Both the position numbers and the translations under genes were made by a program. Positions 52,382 to 61,961 of a stretch of 64,000 bases of DNA are shown here, piece after piece (within the stretch, counting starts at the first letter, position 1; the number at the start of each line of letters is the position of its first letter). The stretch is from Cedecea neteri (lineage in GTDB: Bacteria; Pseudomonadota; Gammaproteobacteria; Enterobacterales; Enterobacteriaceae). The stretch is from contig NZ_CP009458.1 in NCBI RefSeq assembly GCF_000758305.1, positions 744,001 to 808,000 on the forward strand, read 5' to 3'. Below the pieces are notes generated by a model, which worked only from the letters and a program-made list of their open reading frames with translations, searched no databases and was not told the DNA's origin.

Positions 52382-53065
52382 ATGCTAGCAATCCCTGGCC
52401 GCTGTTGGCTATGCCAGTTACCGCTTGCTTGCCCGACATGGGGCATTTGCTCGTGCTGCACCGCTTCACTGCTTCAGCCCCTGGCCTGCTGTTTGCAGTG
52501 TGGTTTACCGGCGTTAAGCGGCCATTTGCCCTGCGGACGCTGCCTGCAAAGAGCACCGGAGTGGGATGCAATCGCCTATGTGACAGACTACCTGCCGCCG
52601 TTAAGTACGCTTATCCATCACCTGAAATTTACCGGTACGCCGTCACTTGCGCCGGCCTTAGCCCGTCTTTTGCTGCTGCGTATCCTGATGGCCAGGCGTG
52701 AAAAGAGGCTTCACTTGCCCGATGCCATTTTGAGTGTGCCGCTGCACCATACCCGGGCGTGGCGACGGGGCTACAACCAAAGCGCACTTATTGCTACTCC
52801 ACTCTCACGCTGGCTGGGACGAGAGCATTATCCCTCTGCAATCAAACGCATACGTTCTTCGCCGGCGCAGCACACGTTAACGGCCAAAGAGCGAAAGAGG
52901 AATTTGAAAGGCATCTTTAGGGTTGAAATTCCCGTCGCGGGTCGCCATATGGCTATTGTGGATGATGTCGTGACGACGGGTAGTACTGTTGCGGAGATAG
53001 CGCGGTTGCTGAAAAAGCAGGGCGCAGCGACTGTCCAGGTATGGTGCCTGTGTCGAACCTTGTAG
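52382..53065 (+). CDS. gntX: GntX, ComF-family phosphoribosyltransferase-like protein
   Basis: 227 aa, the E. coli length. The N-terminal cysteine-rich segment (CWLCQLPLACPTWGICSCC, CLQCGLPALSGHLPCGRC) is likely zinc-binding. The C-terminal part has the PRPP-binding loop IVDDVVTTGSTVAEIARL and WRRGYNQSALIA typical of ComF. It is the E. coli homologue of competence protein ComF and has been linked to use of extracellular DNA and gluconate, function unsettled. ATG 52382 follows AAGGAG. Confidence 0.94.
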   Translation: MLAIPGRCWLCQLPLACPTWGICSCCTASLLQPLACCLQCGLPALSGHLPCGRCLQRAPEWDAIAYVTDYLPPLSTLIHHLKFTGTPSLAPALARLLLLRILMARREKRLHLPDAILSVPLHHTRAWRRGYNQSALIATPLSRWLGREHYPSAIKRIRSSPAQHTLTAKERKRNLKGIFRVEIPVAGRHMAIVDDVVTTGSTVAEIARLLKKQGAATVQVWCLCRTL

Positions 53066-53123
53066 ACCCTCGACGATGGGCGTATTATAACCGACTAAAA
53101 TAGTCAACTATTGAGCAATCGTT

Positions 53124-53699
53124 ATGATCCGTATTTCCGATGCTGCACAATCCCACTTTGCCAAACTGCTGGCAAATCAGGAAGAAGGGACGCAAATCCG
53201 CGTATTCGTAATTAATCCTGGCACCCCGAATGCGGAGTGTGGTGTGTCTTATTGTCCGCCGGATGCGGTTGAAGCGACCGACACGGCGCTGCCGTTCGAG
53301 CAGTTAACGGCTTATGTTGATGAGCTGAGTGCGCCTTATCTGGAAGATGCCGAAATCGACTTCGTCACCGACCAGTTGGGTTCCCAGCTGACGCTGAAAG
53401 CGCCTAATGCAAAAATGCGTAAGGTTTCTGACGACGCGCCGCTGATGGAGCGCGTTGAGTACATGTTACAGGCTACCGTTAACCCACAGCTGGCTGGCCA
53501 CGGCGGTCGCGTGACGCTGATGGAAATTACCGATGAAGGCTACGCCATCCTGCAGTTTGGCGGCGGTTGTAACGGTTGTTCTATGGTGGATGTGACGCTG
53601 AAAGAAGGGATCGAGAAACAGCTTCTGGCTGAGTTCCCTGAGCTGAAAGGCGTGCGCGACCTGACCGAACACCAGCGCGGTGAGCACTCTTACTATTAA
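53124..53699 (+). CDS. nfuA: Fe-S biogenesis protein NfuA
   Basis: 191 aa, the E. coli length. An N-terminal degenerate A-type carrier domain (1-100) is fused to a C-terminal Nfu domain with C149 and C152 (GGGCNGCSM), which hold a 4Fe-4S cluster for delivery to target proteins under oxidative or iron stress. ATG 53124 is 58 bp after gntX. The tandem palindrome array begins 10 bp after its stop. Confidence 0.98.
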   Translation: MIRISDAAQSHFAKLLANQEEGTQIRVFVINPGTPNAECGVSYCPPDAVEATDTALPFEQLTAYVDELSAPYLEDAEIDFVTDQLGSQLTLKAPNAKMRKVSDDAPLMERVEYMLQATVNPQLAGHGGRVTLMEITDEGYAILQFGGGCNGCSMVDVTLKEGIEKQLLAEFPELKGVRDLTEHQRGEHSYY

Positions 53700-53708
53700 T
53701 TAGATAAG

Positions 53709-54142
53709 CCCCTCACCCCGACCCTCTCCCCAAAGGGGAGAGGGAGGAAAAAAGGCTCCCAGATTTAACCATTCGGTTCCCTCTCCCCCAAGGAGAGGGA
53801 GGAAAAAAAGCTCGCAGATTTCACCGTTCGGCTCCCTCTCCCCCAAGGAGAGGGAGGAAAAAAGGCTCGCAGATTTCACCGTTCGGTTCCCTCTCCCCCA
53901 AGGAGAGGGAGGAAAAAAGGCTCGCAAATTTCACCGTTCGGTTCCCTCTCCCCCAAGGAGAGGGAGGAAAAAAGCTCGCAGATTTCACCGTTCGGTTCCT
54001 TCTCCCCCAAGGAGAGGGAGGAAAAAAGGCTCGCAGATTTCACCGTTCGGTTCCCTCTCCCCCAAGGGGAGGGAGGAAAAAAAGCTCGCAGATTTAACCA
54101 TTCGGTTCCCTCTCCCTTCCAGGGAGAGGGTTAGGGTGAGGG
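53709..54142. repeat. Tandem array of a ~55-bp palindrome-containing unit
   Basis: Eight copies of CCCTCTCCCC(C)AAGGAGAGGG or its variants start at 53722, 53779, 53834, 53889, 53944, 53998, 54053 and 54108, a period of 57, 55, 55, 55, 54, 55 and 55 bp. Each is followed by AGGAAAAAAGGCTCGCAGAT and TTCACCGTTCGGTT. The outer ends are CCCCTCACCCC on the left and GGGTGAGGG on the right, complements of each other and the termini of the dispersed element. So a single element seems to have been amplified internally. It lies between convergent nfuA and malQ. Confidence 0.92.
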
Positions 54143-54150
54143 TCACCAAA

Positions 54151-56229
54151 TCACAGCTTCTTACGCCGCTTATCCAAATCCTTCAGCAGCTTATTCACCC
54201 GTTCGTCCGCAAACATCGCTTCCAGCGAAGCGGTTAGCTTACGCCGCCAGTTTTTATACTGATCGCTGGTGCCAGGAATATTCACCGGCTCGGCCATATC
54301 CAGCCAATCCTCCGGCTGCAGCCCCAGCAGCGCGCTATGGCTGTCGGCGATATAGCGCTGCATTCCACGGTTGAGCGTGTCGGTCATCGTCATTAACGCA
54401 GCCTTGTGCCCCGCCCGCTTCGGCAAGCAGCCGTACTTATGCAGCCCGTCCAGCAAACCCTGTTTCGCCCTCTCGCGGTCTTCATATAGCCCCGCCAGCA
54501 CCTCTTCGTCAGGATAAAGCCCCAGCGTTTTGCCCAGCGTTAAATCGCCGCTATTCCAGTAGCCACGCAGCGTAGGTAAATCATGCGTAGTCGCAACCGC
54601 CATCGACTGCGTTGGCCATGTGGCCGGGGCCCGGAATTGCTTCTCGCCATCGTGCTCGAAGTACAGCACTTTGTAAGAATAAACGCCGCTGTCGCGAAGC
54701 TTGCCGACAATTTCAACCGGCACGGTACCTAAGTCCTCGCCAATCACCATGCAGCGGTGGCGCTGGCTTTCCAGGGCCAGAATCGAAAGTAGATCGTCTA
54801 CCGGATACTGCACATAGGCGCCCTTATCCGCCGTCTCGCTGTAAGGGATCCACCACAGCCGCAGCATCGACATAACGTGGTCAATGCGCAGCGCGCCGCA
54901 GTGGGTCATATTGGCGCGCAGCAGTTCGATAAACGGCTGATAGCCGCGAGCGGCCATGACGTGGGGATCCATCGGCGGCAGCCCCCAGTTTTGGCCTAAC
55001 GGGCCCAGGATATCCGGCGGTGCGCCAACAGAGGCTTTCAGGCAGTAAAGTTCACGGTCACACCAGGTCTCAGAGCCACCTTCCGCCACGCCCACCGCCA
55101 GGTCGCGATAAAGGCCAATCGGCATCCCGTCATGCTGGCTGGTATCCCAGCAGGCCTTAAACTGGCGCCAGGCGAGATACTGCAGCCAAAGCCAGAAGTT
55201 AACCTCATCGCGATGCTGCTCGCAGAACTGCTTCACTTCCGGGCTATGGGCATCACGATAGCCTTCCGGCCACACCGGCCAGCCCCAACGCAGGGGATCT
55301 TCGTTAACCTGGTTCGCATGAAGTGCATCGTAGGCGGCCTGGTAGAACAGTCCTTCGCCCCCTTCCGCAACAAACCGGCCAAACGCAACAACCTGTTCAT
55401 CGCTGGCTTTACGCAGGGAGAACTGCTGCCACGCTAAACGCAGCGCCGCAACTTTAAGCGCCGTAACGGCGGAATAATCCACCCACTCGGTATCTCTCGC
55501 GGCCTGAATCTGTTTCTGCACGGTGGATTTTTTCCACCACGCCTGCGCCGCTTTGCTGTTCTGGAAATCTTCTACCGCGTTAACGTCGATATAGATGACG
55601 TTCAACCAACGGCGTGACGATGGGCTATACGGGCTGGCGCTCTCCGGGTTAGCCGGGTAAAGCGAATGAATCGGGTTGAGGCCAATAAACGCGCCGCCAC
55701 GCTTCGCCACATCCCCCAGCATCTGCTTTAGATCGCCAAAGTCACCGATACCCCAGTTAGACGCTGAGCGTAGCGTGTAAAGCTGCACGCACGCGCCCCA
55801 CAGCTTTTTGCCCTGCAATAAGGCATCCGGCTCATAGCAACGCGGCGGGGCGACGATAATCCGGCTCGCCCAGCGCTGTTTTTGTCGGCTGACCACCAGC
55901 GAGTGGTAGCCCTCCGGCAGCTTCGTCGGCAGCGTTAGTTTCTTGCCGCCAGAAACTTGTCCGTCGTGGGTGTGGCCTTCTTCGGTCGTCAGCACCCAGC
56001 TAAATTCGCCCTCACCTTCAAGCACCAGCTGCATCCGCTTTCCGGCAGTGAAAACCACAACCGCTGGCACAGTATCGGCCGACTGTTTTGGTAAAGCAGT
56101 GCGATTCATGGCCTCGAGCAGACGCAGTTTTGTCTCCGCAGGAATAGCCTGCGGTTTGCCATGGGCGTTGATGTAGTTCGGGCTGATCCCTGCCGCCAGC
56201 GCGGCGTTATCAAGACGTTTACTCTCCAT
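54151..56229 (-). CDS. malQ: 4-alpha-glucanotransferase (amylomaltase)
   Basis: 692 aa (E. coli 694). GH77 enzyme that transfers maltosyl and longer dextrinyl units among maltodextrins. Diagnostic stretches are SASNWGIGDFGDL, FIGLNPIHSLYPANPESASP, ALRIDHVMSMLRLWWIP (catalytic nucleophile Asp), MVIGEDLGTVP (acid/base Glu) and ATTHDLPTLRGYW. It lies 9 bp after malP in the malPQ operon and ends at the repeat array. Confidence 0.97.
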   Translation of the reverse strand: MESKRLDNAALAAGISPNYINAHGKPQAIPAETKLRLLEAMNRTALPKQSADTVPAVVVFTAGKRMQLVLEGEGEFSWVLTTEEGHTHDGQVSGGKKLTLPTKLPEGYHSLVVSRQKQRWASRIIVAPPRCYEPDALLQGKKLWGACVQLYTLRSASNWGIGDFGDLKQMLGDVAKRGGAFIGLNPIHSLYPANPESASPYSPSSRRWLNVIYIDVNAVEDFQNSKAAQAWWKKSTVQKQIQAARDTEWVDYSAVTALKVAALRLAWQQFSLRKASDEQVVAFGRFVAEGGEGLFYQAAYDALHANQVNEDPLRWGWPVWPEGYRDAHSPEVKQFCEQHRDEVNFWLWLQYLAWRQFKACWDTSQHDGMPIGLYRDLAVGVAEGGSETWCDRELYCLKASVGAPPDILGPLGQNWGLPPMDPHVMAARGYQPFIELLRANMTHCGALRIDHVMSMLRLWWIPYSETADKGAYVQYPVDDLLSILALESQRHRCMVIGEDLGTVPVEIVGKLRDSGVYSYKVLYFEHDGEKQFRAPATWPTQSMAVATTHDLPTLRGYWNSGDLTLGKTLGLYPDEEVLAGLYEDRERAKQGLLDGLHKYGCLPKRAGHKAALMTMTDTLNRGMQRYIADSHSALLGLQPEDWLDMAEPVNIPGTSDQYKNWRRKLTASLEAMFADERVNKLLKDLDKRRKKL

Positions 56230-56238
56230 GGCGCTCCC

Positions 56239-58641
56239 TTAGCGTTTCGCCTGCCAGATACGTTGCTGGTAATCGCGGATTGAGCGATCGGAGCTGAACA
56301 TGCCGCAGCGGGCGCTGTTCAAAATGGCCGCGCGCGTCCAGGCTTCCTGGTCCAGATAAAGTTTGTCGGCAAGCTTCTGCGCTTCGACGTAGGCGGTAAA
56401 GTCCGCCATCAGCAGGTAAGGATCGCCACCCTCTTTGCCGATGCTGTGCAGCATCTGGTCAAAGGCATGTTTATCTCCTTCGCTGTATTTGCCCTGTTCC
56501 AGCTCTTTGAGGACGGCATCCAACACTTTATCTTTTTTGCGCCATTTCACCGGGTCATAGCCTTTGGCTTTCAGGGCTTTAACCTGCTCGACGGTGTGGC
56601 CGAAAATAAAGATATTCTCTTCACCCACCTTCTCGGCGATTTCAACATTAGCGCCGTCGAGAGTTCCTACCGTTAGCGCGCCGTTCAACGCCAGCTTCAT
56701 ATTGCCTGTGCCAGAAGCTTCTTTGCCTGCAGTAGAGATCTGTTCGGAAATGTCGGCCGCCGGGATCATGATCTCCGCCGCAGACACGCAGTAGTCCGGC
56801 AGGAAAACCACCTTCAGTTTGTCGCCCACCAGCGGATCGTTGTTGATCGCCTCGGCCACTTTGTTGATCGCAAAGATAATATTTTTTGCCAGGTAATAGC
56901 CCGGCGCTGCTTTCGCGCCAAACAGGTAAACGCGCGGCACGCGGTCTGCTTTAGGGTTCTCGCGGATATCTTTGTACTGCGCCAGTATATGCAGCAGGTT
57001 CAGGTGCTGGCGTTTGTATTCGTGCAGCCGTTTGATTTGCACGTCGAACAACGCATCCGGGCTGATCACGATGCCGGTACGAGCCTTCACAAATGCAGCC
57101 AGCTTCACTTTGTTCTGGTGCTTGATTTCACGCCAGGTCTGGCGGAATTTGGCGTTATCGGCGTGCTTTTCAAGCCCTTCCAGCACGTCGAGATTATTCG
57201 CCCACTCTTTCTTCAACGTCTTGTCGAACAGCGCGGCAAGTGCGGGGTTACACTGTTTGATCCAACGGCGCGGCGTAATCCCATTCGTCACGTTATGGAA
57301 TTTATTCGGCCAAAGCTGGTGGTATTCCGGGAACAGATCTTTCACCACCAATTCGGAATGTAGCGCCGCCACACCGTTCACCGCAAAGCCTCCGACCACG
57401 CACAGGTTAGCCATACGTACCTGTTTGTTATGCACCACGGCGAGCTTCGCCCAAACGGCTTCATCCCCCGGCCAGTTTTTGTCGACCAGCAGCTTAAAGC
57501 GCTTGTTAATCTCATTGATAATTTGCATATGACGCGGCAGCAGCGCTTTCACCAGTTTCTCGTCCCAGCACTCCAGCGCTTCAGGCATCAGGGTGTGGTT
57601 GGTATAGGCGAAGGTCTTACTGGTTATCGCCCACGCGTCTTCCCAGCTCAGCTGATGCTCGTCAATCAGCACACGGAGCAGCTCCGGGATGGCGATGGTT
57701 GGGTGGGTATCGTTCAGTTGAATCACTTCGTAATCCGGCAGCTCGGCGAGCTTGCGTCCCGCCAGATGATGGCGGCGCAGAATGTCTGCCACCGAACAGG
57801 CGCACTGGAAATACTGCTGCATCAGGCGCAGCTTTTTGCCGTTCAGGTGATTGTCATTCGGGTAGAGCACCTTGGTGAGCTTTTCAGCGTCAATGCCCTG
57901 CTGCTCGGCCTTAAGGAATTCGCCGTCGTTAAATTTCGTCAGATCAAACGGATGTGCATGTTTTGCCTGCCATAGTCGCAGCGGCTGTGCCACGCCGTTT
58001 CGGTATCCCAGCACAGGGAGATCCCAAGCCTCGCCCTGGAAAATAAAGGCCGGTTCCCAGCGCTGTTTTTTTCCATTCTTCACCACTTTACCGCCAACCC
58101 CAACCTGCACATCCAGCGCACTGTTGTGACGGAACCAGGGATAGTTGCCGCGCTGCCAGTCGTCCGGGGCTTCCATCTGTTTGCCATCCTTAAAGGACTG
58201 ACGGAACAGGCCATACTGATAGTTCAGGCCATAGCCGATGGCCGATTGCCCGACCGTGGCCATAGAATCAAGGAAACAGGCCGCGAGTCTACCCAGCCCG
58301 CCGTTGCCTAATGCCGGGTCCGTCTCTTCTTCCAGTAAATCGGTGAGGTTAATCTGGTAACCCTTCAGGATATCGCTCACCTCAGTGAACCAGCCCAGGT
58401 TAAGCAGGTTATTCCCCGTCAGACGACCAATCAGAAACTCCATCGAGATGTAGTTTACGTGGCGCTGTTTGGCGTCAGGTTTTGCTGCTGGTCGAGCCGA
58501 TAAAAGCTCGGCAAGCGCACCGCTAACCGCGTGCCACCACTGATGCCGGGTCATTTCACTGGCATCATCGAGGCCGTAACGCTGCCACTGGCGCGTCAGA
58601 GCGGACTGGAACTGTTCTTTACTGAAAATCGGCTGTGACAT
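56239..58641 (-). CDS. malP: Maltodextrin phosphorylase
   Basis: 800 aa (E. coli 797). GT35 PLP enzyme that phosphorolyses maltodextrins to glucose 1-phosphate. The PLP-lysine region is EASGTGNMKLALNGALTVG; others are LDSMATVGQSAIGYGLNYQY, QLNDTHPTIAIPELLRVL and DVQIKRLHEYKRQHLNLLHI. ATG 58641. It is the first gene of malPQ, divergent from malT, with MalT boxes upstream. Confidence 0.98.
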   Translation of the reverse strand: MSQPIFSKEQFQSALTRQWQRYGLDDASEMTRHQWWHAVSGALAELLSARPAAKPDAKQRHVNYISMEFLIGRLTGNNLLNLGWFTEVSDILKGYQINLTDLLEEETDPALGNGGLGRLAACFLDSMATVGQSAIGYGLNYQYGLFRQSFKDGKQMEAPDDWQRGNYPWFRHNSALDVQVGVGGKVVKNGKKQRWEPAFIFQGEAWDLPVLGYRNGVAQPLRLWQAKHAHPFDLTKFNDGEFLKAEQQGIDAEKLTKVLYPNDNHLNGKKLRLMQQYFQCACSVADILRRHHLAGRKLAELPDYEVIQLNDTHPTIAIPELLRVLIDEHQLSWEDAWAITSKTFAYTNHTLMPEALECWDEKLVKALLPRHMQIINEINKRFKLLVDKNWPGDEAVWAKLAVVHNKQVRMANLCVVGGFAVNGVAALHSELVVKDLFPEYHQLWPNKFHNVTNGITPRRWIKQCNPALAALFDKTLKKEWANNLDVLEGLEKHADNAKFRQTWREIKHQNKVKLAAFVKARTGIVISPDALFDVQIKRLHEYKRQHLNLLHILAQYKDIRENPKADRVPRVYLFGAKAAPGYYLAKNIIFAINKVAEAINNDPLVGDKLKVVFLPDYCVSAAEIMIPAADISEQISTAGKEASGTGNMKLALNGALTVGTLDGANVEIAEKVGEENIFIFGHTVEQVKALKAKGYDPVKWRKKDKVLDAVLKELEQGKYSEGDKHAFDQMLHSIGKEGGDPYLLMADFTAYVEAQKLADKLYLDQEAWTRAAILNSARCGMFSSDRSIRDYQQRIWQAKR

Positions 58642-58707
58642 AGGAAATCGGTCCTGTAATGTTCGAAAATCATTACCCGTTAGTGTGCCGGGCAGCCTGG
58701 GGGACTT

Positions 58708-58753
58708 CCTCCTCCCGGCGCGGATTACGCGGGGAGGAGTAGCGAGGATGAGT
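58708..58753. promoter_or_regulatory. MalT box cluster of the malPQ promoter
   Basis: Three near matches to the MalT decamer GGGGAKGAGG: CCTCCTCCCG at 58708-58717 (minus strand, 9/10), GGGGAGGAGT at 58731-58740 (9/10) and GAGGATGAGT at 58744-58753 (8/10). They sit about 65-110 bp upstream of malP, where the maltotriose- and ATP-bound MalT activates transcription. Confidence 0.75.
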
Positions 58754-58850
58754 GAAAAATGTGATCCCTGCCACTCGGTGAGACGATGTAACAGGTTTCA
58801 GCCGTGTTGCCATAGGGAGTGAGCAAACGTATTCATGAAAAAAATGGAAC

Positions 58851-58866
58851 TGTGACAGGGTGCAAC
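58851..58866. promoter_or_regulatory. CRP site of the malT promoter
   Basis: TGTGA-CAGGGT-GCAAC matches the CRP site of E. coli malT (TGTGACACAGTGCAAA) and is followed by the same promoter landmarks, TTGCAATAAAAAGCATTCTG and GCATTAATTACGAAG. It lies about 200 bp upstream of the malT start, implying a leader of roughly 130 nt. Confidence 0.78.
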
Positions 58867-59063
58867 TTACCGAGAACGGAAAGTTCAACAACCTTGCAAT
58901 AAAAAGCATTCTGGCAGACCTTATCGGTAAGCATTAATTACGAAGCGTAAAAAAAATCGCATCCTTGAACATTTCCCTCCATGATTCCTTCTGCAGCGCG
59001 GTAAGACCGCCCTGCGGGCGCGGAATATGTCGGGGAAATTTATACACAGTGAAGTGATCAACT

Positions 59064-61769
59064 ATGTTAATCCCATCCAAATTAAGTCGTCCTGTTCGGC
59101 TGGAAAACACTGTGGTTCGCGACCGACTGTTGGTAAAGCTTTCGACTGCCGCCAACTATCGCTTAGCGCTGATCGCCAGCCCTGCCGGTTATGGTAAAAC
59201 GACCCTGGTCTCACAATGGGCTGCCGGGCGAAAAGAGCTGGGCTGGTACTCCCTTGACGAAGGGGATAACCAGCAGGAACGCTTTGCCAGTTACCTGATT
59301 GCTGCCCTGCAGCACGCTACCGGGGGCCACTGTGTCAGTAGCGAAATCATGGCGCAAAAGCGGCAATATGCCAGCCTGTCTTCACTCTTTTCGCAGCTGT
59401 TCATCGAACTGGCAGGATGGGATAAGCCGCTATATCTGGTGATTGATGATTACCACCTGATCGCCAACCCGGTGATCCACGAAGCCATGCGCTTTTTCAT
59501 TCGCCATCAGCCAGAAAACCTGACGCTGGTGATTCTGTCGCGTAACTTACCGCAGCTTGGTATTGCCAACCTTCGCGTACGCGACCAGTTGCTGGAAATC
59601 GGTAGCCAACAGCTCGCCTTTACGCATCAGGAAACCAAACAGTTCTTCGATAACCGCCTGGCAACGCCGATTGAGCAAGCGGACAGCAGCCGCCTGTGTG
59701 ATGACGTTGCGGGCTGGGTTACTGCACTACAATTGATTGCCCTGTCTGCACGCCAGAGCAACACGCCGGCTCAACATTCTGCACGCCGCCTGTCGGGCAT
59801 TAACGCCAGCCATCTTTCCGATTATCTGGTGGATGAAGTCCTGAATAACGTGGATGCCGATACCCGCAATTTCCTGCTGCGAAGCTCCATTCTGCGCTCC
59901 ATGAATGACACGCTGATAAGCCAGGTCACAGGCGAAGAAAACGGCCAGATGCGCCTCGAAGAGACCGAGCGCCAGGGCCTGTTCCTGCAGCGCATGGATG
60001 ATTCTGGCGAATGGTTCTGTTTCCACCCACTTTTCGGCAGTTTCCTTCGCCAGCGTTGCCAATGGGAGCTGGCTGCAGAGCTGCCGGACATTCATCGGGC
60101 GGCCGCTGAAAGCTGGATGGCGCAAGGCTTCCCAAGCGAGGCTATTCACCACGCTCTGGCGGCAGGCGATGCCAATATGCTGCGCGACATTCTGCTGGGT
60201 CACGCGTGGGCGCTGTTTAACCACAGTGAACTGACGCTGCTGGAAGAGTCGCTTAAGGCGCTGCCGTGGGAAAGTCTGCTGGAAAACCCAAAACTTGTGC
60301 TGCTGCAGGCCTGGCTGATGCAAAGCCAGCACCGCTACAGCGAAGTGAACACGCTGCTGGCACGCGCCGAGCAGGAAATGAACCTGGTTATCGACGACAC
60401 GCTGCACGGTGAATTTAACGCTCTCAGAGCCCAGGTTGCCATCAACGCAGGCGATCCGGCGGAAGCTGAACGTCTGGCTATGGTGGCGCTGGAAATGCTG
60501 CCGTTGGCCAATTTTTACAGCCGTATTGTCGCCACCTCGGTTCACGGCGAAGTGCTGCACTGCAAGGGCGACCTTACGAAGTCGCTTTCCGTTATGCAGC
60601 AGACAGAGCAAATGGCCCGCCGCCATGATGTCTGGCACTACGCGCTGTGGAGCCTTATTCAGCAAAGCGAAATTCTGCTGGCTCAAGGTTTTTTACAGGC
60701 CGCATGGGAAACGCAGGAAAAAGCCTTTGTGCTGATCCGCGAGCAGCACCTCGAACAATTGCCGCTGCATGAGTTTTTGCAACGTATCCGCGCCCAGTTG
60801 CTTTGGGCCTGGGCCCGGCTGGACGAAGCCGAAGCGGCAGCCCGCAGCGGGATGGAGGTACTTTCCAGCTTCCAGCCGCAGCAACAGCTGCAGTGCCTGG
60901 CGCTGCTGGTGCAGTGTTCTCTGGCGCGCGGTGACCTGGATAATGCTCGTAATCACCTTAATCGCCTTGAAAATTTGCTTGGGAACGGTCCCTGGCACAG
61001 CGACTGGGTCTCCAACGCTGATAAGGTGCGGGTGATCTACTGGCAAATGATTGGCGATAAAAAGTCGGCGGCCAACTGGCTGCGCCAGACGCCGAAGCCA
61101 GAATTTGCCAATAACCACTTCCTGCAAAGCCAGTGGCGTAACATCGCCCGCGTACAAATCCTGCTGGGTGAATACGATCCGGCGGAAATGGTGCTGGAAG
61201 AGCTAAACGAAAATGCCCGCAGCCTGCGCCTGATGAGCGACCTCAACCGCAACCTGCTGCTGCTCAACCAGCTTTACTGGCAGTCAGGGCGTAAAAGTGA
61301 CGCTCAGCGTGTCCTGCTGGAAGCCCTGTCGCTGGCAAACCGCACCGGGTTTATCAGCCACTTCGTAATCGAAGGGGAAGCGATGGCGCAGCAGCTGCGC
61401 CAGCTTATCCAGCTCAACACGCTGCCGGAGTTGGATCAGCACCGCGCTCAGCGTATCCTGCGCGAGATAAACCAGCATCACCGCCACAAGTTTGCGCACT
61501 TTGACGAGAGCTTTGTGAACCGCCTGCTGAATCACCCGGAAGTGCCGGAGCTTATCCGCACCAGCCCGCTGACGCAGCGAGAGTGGCAGGTGTTGGGGCT
61601 GATTTATTCCGGCTATAGCAACGAGCAAATCGCCGGAGAACTGGACGTTGCGGCGACGACTATCAAAACGCATATCCGGAATCTGTACCAGAAGCTCGGC
61701 GTAGCTCACCGCCAGGACGCGGTGCAGCATGCACAGAAATTGCTGAAGATGATGGGGTATGGGGTTTAG
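59064..61769 (+). CDS. malT: Maltose regulon activator MalT
   Basis: 901 aa, the E. coli length. STAND ATPase activator that oligomerises on maltotriose and ATP. Walker A is SPAGYGKTT (39-47), with LYLVIDDYHL as Walker B; tandem helical repeats fill about 440-800, and the C-terminal LuxR-type helix-turn-helix is LTQREWQVLGLIYSGYSNEQ and VAATTIKTHIRNLYQKLGVA. ATG 59064. Downstream in E. coli are rtcA and rtcB; here a palindromic repeat and then inverted glpD follow. Confidence 0.98.
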   Translation: MLIPSKLSRPVRLENTVVRDRLLVKLSTAANYRLALIASPAGYGKTTLVSQWAAGRKELGWYSLDEGDNQQERFASYLIAALQHATGGHCVSSEIMAQKRQYASLSSLFSQLFIELAGWDKPLYLVIDDYHLIANPVIHEAMRFFIRHQPENLTLVILSRNLPQLGIANLRVRDQLLEIGSQQLAFTHQETKQFFDNRLATPIEQADSSRLCDDVAGWVTALQLIALSARQSNTPAQHSARRLSGINASHLSDYLVDEVLNNVDADTRNFLLRSSILRSMNDTLISQVTGEENGQMRLEETERQGLFLQRMDDSGEWFCFHPLFGSFLRQRCQWELAAELPDIHRAAAESWMAQGFPSEAIHHALAAGDANMLRDILLGHAWALFNHSELTLLEESLKALPWESLLENPKLVLLQAWLMQSQHRYSEVNTLLARAEQEMNLVIDDTLHGEFNALRAQVAINAGDPAEAERLAMVALEMLPLANFYSRIVATSVHGEVLHCKGDLTKSLSVMQQTEQMARRHDVWHYALWSLIQQSEILLAQGFLQAAWETQEKAFVLIREQHLEQLPLHEFLQRIRAQLLWAWARLDEAEAAARSGMEVLSSFQPQQQLQCLALLVQCSLARGDLDNARNHLNRLENLLGNGPWHSDWVSNADKVRVIYWQMIGDKKSAANWLRQTPKPEFANNHFLQSQWRNIARVQILLGEYDPAEMVLEELNENARSLRLMSDLNRNLLLLNQLYWQSGRKSDAQRVLLEALSLANRTGFISHFVIEGEAMAQQLRQLIQLNTLPELDQHRAQRILREINQHHRHKFAHFDESFVNRLLNHPEVPELIRTSPLTQREWQVLGLIYSGYSNEQIAGELDVAATTIKTHIRNLYQKLGVAHRQDAVQHAQKLLKMMGYGV

Positions 61770-61835
61770 CTGGGAATGTTGGCTATGCCGAGATCAGGTT
61801 CACTTTCAGTTCTGAGTAGTTTCTGGGGGTTTTTA

Positions 61836-61926
61836 CCCTCACCCTCTCCCTGAAAGGGAGAGGGGATAAACAATGTTTCCCGCCACATATCTTCCCCCTC
61901 GCCCCTTGGGGAGAGGGGCGGTTGAG
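61836..61926. repeat. Palindromic (REP-like) repeat between malT and glpD
   Basis: CCCTCACCCTCTCCC-TGAAA-GGGAGAGGGG followed by CCCCTCGCCCC-TTG-GGGAGAGGGGCGG and a degenerate GGTTGAG end. This is another copy of the element at 10.92 and 53.71 kb, lying between convergent malT and glpD. It also marks the breakpoint where gene order departs from E. coli. Confidence 0.8.
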
Positions 61927-61961
61927 CCGTCGGAAATAGCGAAAGGGAAGAGATATCCCGG

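Noticed and set aside
53700..53927. 75-codon minus-strand open frame inside the repeat array
   Set aside because: It is made only of repeat units (repeating SPWGRGNRT-like peptides) and has no ribosome-binding site.
53709..54142. CRISPR-like appearance of the 55-bp array
   Set aside because: The regular period is due to whole-unit repetition. There are no unique spacers between the repeats and no cas genes nearby.
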